DNA of 7,953 bases from Actinomycetes bacterium (lineage in GTDB: Bacteria > Actinomycetota > Actinomycetes > Actinomycetales > Microbacteriaceae): NCBI GenBank assembly GCA_023421635.1, contig JAEZSU010000177.1, forward strand, positions 1 to 7,953, given 5' to 3'. The notes under the pieces are model-generated. The model worked only from the letters and a program-made list of their open reading frames with translations. It was not told where the DNA came from and searched no databases. Numbering within the stretch: the first letter of the stretch is position 1; each line of letters begins with the position of its first letter. Shown here one piece after another: positions 1-5,998 of this stretch. A program made the position numbers and the translations under genes.

Positions 1-513
1 CACGCCGGCGACCGTCCGCGTCTCGAGGTCGAGCAGGAACCGCTTCACCTCGGGATGCCCGCCGTACTCGCCGATCGAGCCGTCGGCACGCACGACCCGG
101 TGCACCGGCACGACGAGGGCGAACGGCGTCCTCGCACACGCGGTGCCGACCGCACGCGACGCGCCGGGGCTCCCCGCATCCACCGCGACCTCGCCGTAGC
201 CGGCGGTCTCGCCGTACGGGATCCGCGTCACCGCCTGCAGCGCCCGGAGCGTGAAGCCGCGGGCCAGCCGCCAGTCGAGCGCGATGTCGAACCGCGTCAG
301 CTCGCCCTCGAAGTACGCGTCGAGCTGCGCGGTCACCGCCTCGAACCCCTGCTCGTCGGGGCCGGGCGCCTCGCCCAGCCGCCGCGACCAGTGCGCCAGC
401 GCCGCGCCGAGCGGCTCATGGAGCACGTCGAGGGCCACGAGCCCGGTCTCCGACTGCAGCAGCAGGGCGTCGCCGACCGGCGTGGGATGGACGGTGAAGC
501 GGGTGGCGGTCAT
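1..513 (-). CDS. Alkyltransferase-like (Ogt/MGMT-fold) protein with acceptor Cys replaced by Val; 3' end cut by window edge
   Basis: 171 codons are visible, with no stop before the left edge; family members usually end a few residues further on. The C-terminal half is clearly the O6-alkylguanine-DNA alkyltransferase fold: the helix-turn-helix region has Tyr106 (GYGEV) and Arg120 (ASRAVG), followed by VPVHRVVRADGSIGEYGG (134-151) and Glu164 in FLLDLE. Spacings match human MGMT: Tyr106, Arg120, His138 and Glu164 correspond to Tyr114, Arg128, His146 and Glu172. The acceptor cysteine of PCHR (human Cys145) is Val137 here, and the Asn hinge eight residues earlier is Thr129. Normal members move an alkyl group from O6-alkylguanine to that Cys, so direct repair should not be possible. 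Alkyltransferase-like (ATL) proteins, which also lack the Cys, bind such lesions and pass them to nucleotide excision repair, and this could be one; most known ATLs have Trp there, and Val is unusual. The ATG at 513 has a good GGAGG upstream. It is divergent from the helicase-like gene. Fold assignment is very secure; function is inferred. Confidence 0.92.
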   Translation of the reverse strand, partial: MTATRFTVHPTPVGDALLLQSETGLVALDVLHEPLGAALAHWSRRLGEAPGPDEQGFEAVTAQLDAYFEGELTRFDIALDWRLARGFTLRALQAVTRIPYGETAGYGEVAVDAGSPGASRAVGTACARTPFALVVPVHRVVRADGSIGEYGGHPEVKRFLLDLETRTVAGV

Positions 514-521
514 GTGCTCAT

Positions 522-526
522 CCTCC
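522..526 (-). promoter_or_regulatory. Ribosome binding site of the alkyltransferase-like gene
   Basis: On the minus strand GGAGG lies eight bases before the ATG at 513. This supports that start and shows that the gene, unlike several others here, has a led mRNA. I could not find a convincing -10 box for it between 527 and 690. Confidence 0.7.
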
Positions 527-677
527 CGTCGGGGTCCGCAGTGACCGCCCGCGGCGTGCCGGGGTGTGCATGACCGGGTGCCCGCGGCGACCTGGGGAGG
601 AACGGCCGATCACGCCGCGTGTCCGCCGATCCCGCGAAACTCGGCCTGTGTTGCCCGGTTTGCGGGCCATCCATGCC

Positions 678-683
678 TACAGT
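678..683 (+). promoter_or_regulatory. Candidate -10 box (TACAGT) for the helicase-like gene
   Basis: TACAGT fits the actinobacterial TAnnnT -10 consensus and would start transcription near 689-691. It resembles the boxes seen before the cyclo-ligase gene (TACAAT) and the last gene (TACCGT), each seven bases before a start codon. No good -35 is visible: TTGCCC at 651-656 is 21 bases away, which is too far. The resulting mRNA would carry a leader of about 55 bases before the preferred start at 745. The rest of 514-744 holds no recognisable gene apart from the short ORF listed separately. Confidence 0.5.
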
Positions 684-688
684 GACTC

Positions 689-763
689 ATGTGTGGCGTG
701 GTGATGGAACGGCGGTTGCCGGAGCGGATGAGGCGGAGTCTGCCGTGCGTCCCGGCGACCTGA
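689..763 (+). CDS. Possible 24-codon leaderless upstream ORF
   Basis: An ATG lies five bases after the candidate -10 box and opens a 24-residue frame (MCGVVMERR..., Arg-rich, Cys at residues 2 and 20) that ends with TGA at 761-763, inside the first codons of the helicase-like gene in another frame. Third positions in this frame are mostly G or C, unlike the upstream extension of the main gene. It could be a regulatory leader peptide, a remnant of another gene's 5' end, or chance. The Met-Cys-Gly start recalls SRAP/HMCES proteins, whose Cys2 is catalytic, but the next residues do not match that family. No function can be assigned. Confidence 0.2.
   Translation: MCGVVMERRLPERMRRSLPCVPAT
732..738 (+). 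promoter_or_regulatory. Ribosome binding site selecting the GTG at 745
   Basis: GGCGGAG ends six bases before the GTG at 745. In-frame starts further up (GTG 619, ATG 673, GTG 691) have no such site. The codons between 619 and 745 also lack the strong G/C third-position bias that begins right after 745. Confidence 0.55.
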
Positions 764-3700
764 GCGTCGCCGAGCCCGGCGTCGACGTGGTCCACATCGC
801 CGACGCCGAACGGGCCCGCATCCGCGCCCAGGCAGCCCTCCTCGGGGGCGCCTCGACCCTCGTCTCGTACGAGGACACCCCCGAGCGCGGCATCGACATC
901 AACAAGGCCCACCCGGGCAGCCTGCCGCAGTTCCTCACCGGCCGCTCCACGCTCCTGTCCAATCTGTACCGCGACGAGGTCGCGCTTCGCACCGCGCGGA
1001 TCGCCGCGGAGCGCATCACGGCCAAGAACGTGGAGCTGCGCACCGTCCGCGGCCTGGAATCGGTCCACCTCGCCGTCGGCATGGCATCGTGGAAGATCGG
1101 CGGCGTCACCTTCACCGCCCCGGTGCTGCTGCGGCCCCTCGGCATCCGCCGCCACTACACCGACTTCGAGCTGAAGCTGTACGGCGGGTTCCGGGTCAAC
1201 CCCGAACTGCTGCGGGCGCTGCGCACCCACTTCGGCATCGAGCTCGACAGCTCCGCGCTCGCCGGGCTCGCCTACGACGGCAACGTGTTCAAGCCGCAGC
1301 CGGTCATCGACCATCTCCGCGCCCTCACCACCCACATCCCCACGTTCACCGTCGTGCCCCGCCTCGTCGTCTCGACCTTCGTCGACGTCGGCTCCGGCAT
1401 GGCGCGTGACACCGCCGACCTCGACCGGCCGTTCCTGAACGCGCTCGCCGGGCACCCCGCCGACCGCGAACGGGTGTCGCTCCGGCCGGCGCTTCCCACC
1501 GTCACCAGCCCCGACGAGCGCACCCCCGCTGCCGACACCCTGCTGCTGGATGCGGACGCAGAGCAGGAGACGGTGCTCGCCCGCATCGCCGCAGGGCACT
1601 CGATCGCGGTGCAGACGCTGCCAGGCACCGGCGGCACGCAGACCGTGATCAACGCCATGGGTGCGCTCGTCAGCGCCGGCAAACGCGTGCTCGTCGTGAG
1701 TGCCCGCCGCTCGACCCTCGACGGCATCCGTCACCGCCTCGCGGGGATCGGTCTCGATGCGCTCGCCGTCTCGCCCCGGCACCTCCGCCGCGACCTCATC
1801 CGCGCGATCGGACGCAACGAGAAGGCGACCGCGCCGAAGGTGTCCGACATCGACGACGCCCTCGTGCGACTGCGGACGGTCCTGCGCGACTACCGCGGTG
1901 CGCTCACCGTGCAGCATCCGACGCTCGGCGCCTCCGCGCTCGACGTGGTCCGCCGGCTCACCGAGCTCGCAGGGCAGACGCCGGCCCCCTCGACCTCCGC
2001 CCGCTTCGACATCGCCACGCTCGAGGTGCTCCGCGACCGCCGCCCCGCCGCCGCCCGCCGCCTCGCCGACGCGGCGCGGCTGGGGGAGTTCCGCTTCGGA
2101 CCGGACGACTCGCCCTGGTACGGCGTCGCGTTCGAGACCACGGATGCGGCACGCGCCGCGCACGCCCTCGCCGGCCGGCTGAACGCGCAGGACGTGCCGA
2201 GCCTGCTGGAGCGCGGCTACGAGCTCATCGCGCAGACCCGGATGCGGCCGTTCCGCACGATCGACGAGCTGGGGGAGTACCTGCGGCTGCTCCAGGGCAT
2301 CCGCGAGACCCTCGACAAGTTCAGCCCGACCGTCTTCGAGCGCCCCCTCGTGGAACTCATCCAGGCGCACGCGCCGAAGCGGGACGCAGGCACCATGTCC
2401 AGCGCCAACCGGCGACGGCTCAAGCGCCTCTCCCGCGAGTACGTGCGCCCGGGCGTGCACGTGGCCGACATGTACGAGTCGCTCGTCCGCATCCACCAGC
2501 AGCGCACCGACTGGCAGCGCCTCGTGGATGTCGGCGTCATCCCGGAGCTGCCCGTCGGCCTCGCCGACGTGCTCGTGTCGTGGCAGCGGGTGCACGCCCA
2601 GCTCGACGAGCTGAACACGATCCTCCACCGGAGCGAGGCCGCACGCCTGTCGGCCATGCCGATCCAGTCGCTCGTGCGCACGCTCGCGGCGCTCGCCGCG
2701 GAATCGTCCTACTTCGAGAACCTCGTCGAGCGCACCGCGCTCCGGGCGGAGCTCGCCGGCCTCGGCCTCGAATCGCTGCTGACCGATCTCTCGGTGCGGC
2801 ACGTGCCGGAGTCGCAGGTGGGCCAGGAGCTCGAGTTCGCCTGGTGGCAGTCCGCCCTGGAGCACCTGCTGCGCACCGACCGCGCCCTGCTCGGTGCGAA
2901 CACCGCGGTGCTCGACCGGCTCGAACGCGACTACCGCCTGGTCGACGAGGCGCACGCCGCCGCATCCGGCCCGCTCCTCGCGCACGAGCTCGCTACGCGC
3001 TGGCGTATCGGCATCGTCGACCACGTCGACGAGTCCGAGGCGCTGAAGCAGGCCATGCGCGCCGGTGTCGACGACCCGGCGCAGCTGCTGCAGGTGGCGC
3101 CGACGCTGCTGGGCGTGCTGGCACCGGTGTGGATCGCGTCGCCCTACGAGGTGCCGGACATCCCGGACTGGCCCGAGTTCGACGTCGTGATCATCGCGGA
3201 TGCCGGATCGCTCTGCGTCGCCGAGGCGGCGCCCGCGCTCCGCCGTGCCCGGCAGGTCGTGCTGTTCGGCGACCCGGTCACCCAGCGTCCCACCCCGTTC
3301 TCGGTCGCGGCCGGCTCGACCGCCCTGCAGGACGAGTTCGACGAGCCGTTCGACGAGACGAGCGTGTTCGAGCGCGCCGGCGACCTCATCGACGTGACCA
3401 CCCTCACCCGCAGCTACCGCGCCGGCGGCGAAGACCTGGCCGAGCTCGTGAACGACGCGTTCTACGGCGGCGAGATCGTCTCCCTGCCGTGGGCCGGGTC
3501 GTACCTCGGTCGCGGCAGCCTCAGCGTCGACTACGTCGAGGGCGGCACCGGCAACCCCGACCCGATCAGCGGCGCGGTGGAGAGCCCCGACGCCGAACTC
3601 GCGCGCGTCGTCACCCTCGTCATCGAGCACGCCGTCAACCGCGGCTCCGAGTCGCTCATGGTCGTCACGGCGAGCCGCCGCCACGCGGAGCGCGTGCGCG

Positions 3701-4401
3701 CCGCCGTCGGCGCAGCCTTCGCGGGACGCGCCGACGTCGCCGAGTTCGTCGCCCGCGACACCGCCGAGCCCTTCGCTGTGCTCACCCTCGAGGAGTCCGT
3801 CGCCGAGAGCCGGGACCGCGTCATCTTCTCCCTCGGGTTCGGCCTCACCAAGCACGGCCGGGTCCTCAGCGACTTCGGCGACCTGTCCACCCCCGACGGT
3901 GAACGCCTGCTCACGGTCGGCATGACCCGGGCACGGCGCTCCATGGTGATCGTGTCGTCGATCCGGCCCACCGCATTCGAGGACGGCCGACTCGAACACG
4001 GCGCGGCGACCCTCATGGGCATCCTCGGCGGGGTCGCGGCCCGGGCGCGCGAGGCACGGCTGGAGGACCTCTCCGATCCGCTCACGCGGGCGCTGGCACG
4101 GGAGCTGCGCCGCCTCGGCATCGAGGTGGAATTGGACTACCGCGGCCTGCTGCCGCTCGTGGCACGGCACGAGGGCAAGGCCATCGTGGTCGAGAGCGAC
4201 CCGGAGACCCGGCACGAGTCGCTCCGCGAGTCGCTGCGCCTCCGTCCGCAGATCCTGCGGCGCCTCGGCTGGCACTACCTCCGCGTGCACGCCTTCGACC
4301 TGTACAGCGACCCGGCGGCGGTCGCCGCGCGCGTCGCCGGGATGCTCGGCCTCGCCGGGTCGTCCACGGTCGAGGTCACCACGCAGCCCCTCGATGTCTG
4401 A
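745..4401 (+). CDS. Large DUF4011/Upf1-like SF1 helicase homologue with C-terminal REase-like domain; active-site motifs degenerate
   Basis: A 1218-residue protein. Residues ~18-235 resemble the N-terminal region of DUF4011 helicases (LESVHLAVG 104-112, FGIEL 163-167, LNALAGHP 231-238). A Q-motif-like segment (Gln274) and Walker A-like LPGTGGTQT (292-300) follow, with Gly297 where families have the catalytic Lys. A ~510-residue, probably mostly helical insert leads to FDVVIIADAGS (812-822), where the usual DEAS reads ADAG. Motif III, normally GDPKQLPP, is GDPVTQRP (842-849). SYRAGG (890-895), VIFSLGFG (1026-1033) and motif VI MTRAR (1060-1064) are recognisable. The last ~105 residues resemble the REase-like domain (MTES_1575 type) found at the end of such helicases: Glu1150 and RRLGWHYLRVH (1172-1182) remain, but the usual Asp on the preceding strand is replaced (LLPLVA 1135-1140). 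The frame is intact with strong codon bias, so it is a maintained gene rather than a decaying one, likely with little or no ATPase or nuclease activity. The start is set by the ribosome binding site and onset of codon bias; GTG 691 or ATG 673 are alternatives. The biological role is unknown. Confidence 0.85.
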   Translation: MRPGDLSVAEPGVDVVHIADAERARIRAQAALLGGASTLVSYEDTPERGIDINKAHPGSLPQFLTGRSTLLSNLYRDEVALRTARIAAERITAKNVELRTVRGLESVHLAVGMASWKIGGVTFTAPVLLRPLGIRRHYTDFELKLYGGFRVNPELLRALRTHFGIELDSSALAGLAYDGNVFKPQPVIDHLRALTTHIPTFTVVPRLVVSTFVDVGSGMARDTADLDRPFLNALAGHPADRERVSLRPALPTVTSPDERTPAADTLLLDADAEQETVLARIAAGHSIAVQTLPGTGGTQTVINAMGALVSAGKRVLVVSARRSTLDGIRHRLAGIGLDALAVSPRHLRRDLIRAIGRNEKATAPKVSDIDDALVRLRTVLRDYRGALTVQHPTLGASALDVVRRLTELAGQTPAPSTSARFDIATLEVLRDRRPAAARRLADAARLGEFRFGPDDSPWYGVAFETTDAARAAHALAGRLNAQDVPSLLERGYELIAQTRMRPFRTIDELGEYLRLLQGIRETLDKFSPTVFERPLVELIQAHAPKRDAGTMSSANRRRLKRLSREYVRPGVHVADMYESLVRIHQQRTDWQRLVDVGVIPELPVGLADVLVSWQRVHAQLDELNTILHRSEAARLSAMPIQSLVRTLAALAAESSYFENLVERTALRAELAGLGLESLLTDLSVRHVPESQVGQELEFAWWQSALEHLLRTDRALLGANTAVLDRLERDYRLVDEAHAAASGPLLAHELATRWRIGIVDHVDESEALKQAMRAGVDDPAQLLQVAPTLLGVLAPVWIASPYEVPDIPDWPEFDVVIIADAGSLCVAEAAPALRRARQVVLFGDPVTQRPTPFSVAAGSTALQDEFDEPFDETSVFERAGDLIDVTTLTRSYRAGGEDLAELVNDAFYGGEIVSLPWAGSYLGRGSLSVDYVEGGTGNPDPISGAVESPDAELARVVTLVIEHAVNRGSESLMVVTASRRHAERVRAAVGAAFAGRADVAEFVARDTAEPFAVLTLEESVAESRDRVIFSLGFGLTKHGRVLSDFGDLSTPDGERLLTVGMTRARRSMVIVSSIRPTAFEDGRLEHGAATLMGILGGVAARAREARLEDLSDPLTRALARELRRLGIEVELDYRGLLPLVARHEGKAIVVESDPETRHESLRESLRLRPQILRRLGWHYLRVHAFDLYSDPAAVAARVAGMLGLAGSSTVEVTTQPLDV

Positions 4402-4576
4402 GCGCCAGCGCATCGAGCGGGTCCCGGGGTCGCGGAGGGCACGGCTGACCCCCGCGCCGGGGACCGACCCGGCACCGGAGCTGCCGCCCGAGGACGACGA
4501 CGCCGCATCCGCGCCGACGGGCGAGACGGGCCCGAACGACGAACGGATGCGGCGGGACGTGCCGCCCCACTACTGA
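4394..4576 (+). CDS. 60-residue charged small protein, translationally coupled to the helicase-like gene
   Basis: The ATG overlaps the end of the helicase-like gene by eight bases (ATGTCTGA), a typical coupling arrangement, and no separate ribosome binding site is evident. The product has a basic N-terminus (MSERQRIERVPGSRRARL), a Pro/Asp/Glu-rich centre (PELPPEDDD, 28-36) and the tail NDERMRRDVPPHY (48-60). It has no membrane segment, no cysteine and little hydrophobic content, so it is probably disordered and may bind nucleic acid or a partner. Similar tails with Arg-Arg-Asp...Pro-Pro-His are familiar to me from small hypothetical proteins of Microbacteriaceae, but I could not search. It ends at the convergent hairpin facing mscL. 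Function is unknown; co-expression with the helicase-like protein is the main clue. Confidence 0.7.
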   Translation: MSERQRIERVPGSRRARLTPAPGTDPAPELPPEDDDAASAPTGETGPNDERMRRDVPPHY

Positions 4577-4598
4577 GGCGCGGCCGCCGGCGCGCTCA
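4574..4598. terminator. Hairpin between convergent genes, containing both stop codons
   Basis: TGAGGCGCG (4574-4582) pairs with CGCGCTCA (4591-4598), leaving one bulged G and an eight-base loop. The left arm begins with the TGA of the 60-residue gene, and the right arm ends with the complement of the mscL stop. There is no T-run on either strand, so it would be a GC-rich, U-less terminator or a transcript-end stabiliser serving both directions. Activity is inferred from the structure and the convergent setting. Confidence 0.4.
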
Positions 4599-5018
4599 GG
4601 CGCGCGGCGCGGACTGCTGCTTCTCGAGGAGGTCGCGGATCTGGATGAGCAGCTCCTGCTCGGTGGGCAGCTTCTCCTCCTCCGGCTCGTCCACGCCCGC
4701 CTTCGCGGCCTGGCGCGCCTTCCACGTGTTCATCGGCAGCACGAAGACGAAGTAGACGACCACCGCCACGGCGAAGAAGCTGATGACCGCGCTGATCAGG
4801 CCGCCGATCGGGAACGTCACCGTGCCGCCGTAGAGGTCGGGCACCTGGATGCCGGGGATGCCGTTCGCATCCGCCTTCCAGAAGATCGCGATGAGCGGCG
4901 TGATGATGCTGTCCACGACGGCGGTGACGATCGCCGTGAACGCGGCGCCGATGACGACTGCGACGGCGAGGTCGACGACGTTGCCGCGCATGATGAAGTC
5001 TTTGAAGCCCTTGAGCAT
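4596..5018 (-). CDS. mscL: Large-conductance mechanosensitive channel MscL
   Basis: A 140-residue protein with the family signature at its N-terminus: KGFKDFIMRGNVVDLAVAV (3-21), an amphipathic helix that runs into transmembrane segment 1 (about 15-40, rich in Ala/Val/Gly with DSIITP at the end). An extracellular loop (~46-70) follows, then transmembrane segment 2 (about 71-95) and a charged cytoplasmic tail ending in the helix TEQELLIQIRDLLEKQ (119-134), which forms the C-terminal bundle in known channels. MscL forms a homopentamer in the inner membrane that opens under high membrane tension and releases solutes during osmotic downshock. The length is normal. The ATG at 5018 is chosen because the family begins MLKGF; the longer in-frame extension covers fmdB on another frame. 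It lies 29 bases after the FmdB gene and shows only a weak purine stretch before the start, so it is probably expressed from the cyclo-ligase operon promoter. Confidence 0.97.
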   Translation of the reverse strand: MLKGFKDFIMRGNVVDLAVAVVIGAAFTAIVTAVVDSIITPLIAIFWKADANGIPGIQVPDLYGGTVTFPIGGLISAVISFFAVAVVVYFVFVLPMNTWKARQAAKAGVDEPEEEKLPTEQELLIQIRDLLEKQQSAPRA

Positions 5019-5047
5019 GTCCGTGTACCCCGTTCTTCGTCCGTCGG

Positions 5048-5332
5048 TCAGGATGCGGCCGGCGCGGTCGACGGCGTCGACGCTGCAGCCGATGATGTCG
5101 AAGCGGGGGCGGCCGCGCCACCGGTTGACGAACCGGCGTCGCCGCTCGATCCTCCGGCGCGGGAGTCCGTGCGGTAGAACCCCGACCCGTTGAAGGTCAC
5201 ACCGATCGAGCCGTACTCCTTGCGGAGCGCACCCTGGCATTCCGGGCAGACGGTGAGGGCGGCGTCGGAGAAGGACTGCACGGTCTCGAAACGGTGGCCG
5301 CACTGCTTGCAGGCATAGGCGTAGGTGGGCAT
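5048..5332 (-). CDS. FmdB family zinc-ribbon protein
   Basis: A 94-residue protein with the family start MPTYAYACKQCGHRFE and two CxxC pairs (Cys8/Cys11 and Cys29/Cys32) expected to bind one zinc ion. The GVTFNGSGFYRTDSR stretch (44-58) is the typical second half. The tail from about residue 59 is low complexity, made mostly of Ala, Ser, Thr and Gly, which is also common in actinobacterial members and probably disordered. The family is named after a putative regulator beside formamidase genes, but its biochemical role is poorly defined. It sits 17 bases after the cyclo-ligase stop and before mscL, an arrangement often seen in actinobacteria, which argues for one operon. The frame stays open far upstream, across the cyclo-ligase and galU, but the family start and a ribosome binding site fix the ATG at 5332. 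Confidence 0.94.
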   Translation of the reverse strand: MPTYAYACKQCGHRFETVQSFSDAALTVCPECQGALRKEYGSIGVTFNGSGFYRTDSRAGGSSGDAGSSTGGAAAPASTSSAAASTPSTAPAAS

Positions 5333-5336
5333 GGTG

Positions 5337-5341
5337 CTCCC
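5337..5341 (-). promoter_or_regulatory. Ribosome binding site of the FmdB gene
   Basis: GGGAG on the minus strand lies four bases before the ATG at 5332, in the 17-base gap after the cyclo-ligase gene. It supports the short FmdB start over the long upstream extension of the same frame. Confidence 0.5.
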
Positions 5342-5349
5342 GGTGGTGT

Positions 5350-5946
5350 TCAGCGCGTCGCGGAGGCGAGCGGGATCGTCTGGGTGGGGGTCACGACGCC
5401 GGTGACCGGCTGGTCGTGCGGTTCTGAGGGGACGAGGTCGAGCAGCTCGGTGTCGAAGACCACGGCGTACACCGGCGGGCAGTTCTCCATCGAACCGATC
5501 GTCTTGTCGAAGTAGCCACGGCCCCAGCCCAGCCGCATCCCGGTCCGGTCGACGGCGGCCGCCGGGATGATCATGAGGTCGACGTCGTTCACCGCGATCG
5601 GGCCGAGCAGCTCGCCGGTCGGCTCGGGGACGCCGAACAGGCCCTCCTCGAAGTCGCCCTCGGGGGTGGCGATCGCCCAGTCGAGCAGCCCGTCGACCCG
5701 GGTGACCGGCAGCAGCACCCGGATGCCGCGGGCCACGGCGGCGCGGATGAACGCGCGCGTGTCGGGCTCGCTCGAGGTGGAGACGTAGCAGGACACCGAC
5801 CGGGCGCCGAGCGACGAGACGAGGGCCTCCAGCTGGGCGGTGAACCCGTTCGTGGCGGTCTCCCTCGCGGACGCGGCCATCATGGCGCGTCGTTCGCGCA
5901 GGTCGGCGCGCAGGGCACGCTTGGCGTCGTCGACGAGGTCCGGCAT
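5350..5946 (-). CDS. 5-formyltetrahydrofolate cyclo-ligase
   Basis: A 198-residue cytoplasmic enzyme that uses ATP to convert 5-formyltetrahydrofolate (folinate) to 5,10-methenyltetrahydrofolate, returning the storage folate to the one-carbon pool. Visible marks are the basic N-terminal helix KRALRADLRERR (9-20), folate-side SSEPDTRAF (58-66), GLFGVPEP (102-109), the ATP-binding RLGWGRGYFDK (138-148; the usual form is RLGYGGGYYDR) and PHDQPVTGVVTP (176-187). Length is normal for the family. The ATG at 5946 is preferred over the frame-open ATG at 6000, because the -10 box TACAAT lies exactly seven bases before it, giving a leaderless mRNA, whereas the longer form would include the promoter itself. 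It is the first gene of the operon with FmdB and mscL, and divergent from galU. Confidence 0.96.
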   Translation of the reverse strand: MPDLVDDAKRALRADLRERRAMMAASARETATNGFTAQLEALVSSLGARSVSCYVSTSSEPDTRAFIRAAVARGIRVLLPVTRVDGLLDWAIATPEGDFEEGLFGVPEPTGELLGPIAVNDVDLMIIPAAAVDRTGMRLGWGRGYFDKTIGSMENCPPVYAVVFDTELLDLVPSEPHDQPVTGVVTPTQTIPLASATR

Positions 5947-5953
5947 GTGCACG

Positions 5954-5959
5954 ATTGTA
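5954..5959 (-). promoter_or_regulatory. Leaderless promoter -10 box (TACAAT) of the cyclo-ligase operon
   Basis: On the minus strand TACAAT is followed by exactly seven bases (CGTGCAC) and then the cyclo-ligase ATG. Transcription should begin at or next to the A of that ATG. This matches five of six positions of the TATAAT consensus. The -35 region is GC-rich and not clear. It shares a 52-bp intergenic region with the galU promoter, so the two may interfere or be co-regulated. Confidence 0.75.
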
Positions 5960-5986
5960 GTTTCCACGCGCCGGTGGAGCGGCAGA

Positions 5987-5992
5987 TAGGAT
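5987..5992 (+). promoter_or_regulatory. Leaderless promoter -10 box (TAGGAT) of galU
   Basis: TAGGAT lies six bases before the galU ATG at 5999, with no room for a ribosome binding site, so galU is probably translated from a leaderless mRNA. No convincing -35 is visible (TTTCCA at 5961-5966 has a 20-base spacer). It points away from the cyclo-ligase promoter about 28 bases to the left. Confidence 0.7.
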
Positions 5993-5998
5993 CGGCGC

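Noticed and set aside
55..573. Plus-strand ORF opposite the alkyltransferase-like gene
   Set aside because: Arg-rich shadow with no recognisable domain. The minus strand carries a clear MGMT-fold protein.
619..744. N-terminal extension of the helicase-like protein from GTG 619, ATG 673 or GTG 691
   Set aside because: Third codon positions there are not G/C biased, the -10 box lies inside the longer forms, and the GTG at 745 has a ribosome binding site. GTG 691 as a leaderless start cannot be excluded fully.
2033..2080. GC-rich cgccgc repeats suggesting a tandem repeat or CRISPR-like array
   Set aside because: They are ordinary Ala/Arg codon runs in the helicase-like gene, without regular spacing or conserved units.
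610..4413. An uninterrupted antisense ORF of 1267 codons opposite the helicase-like gene
   Set aside because: It is in codon register with the sense gene, so it stays open simply because the sense strand avoids TTA, CTA and TCA codons. The translation is low-complexity Arg/Gly/Ala/Val with no family resemblance.
5019..5303. N-terminal extension of MscL
   Set aside because: The extension is the FmdB gene read in another frame. MscL proteins begin at MLKGF.
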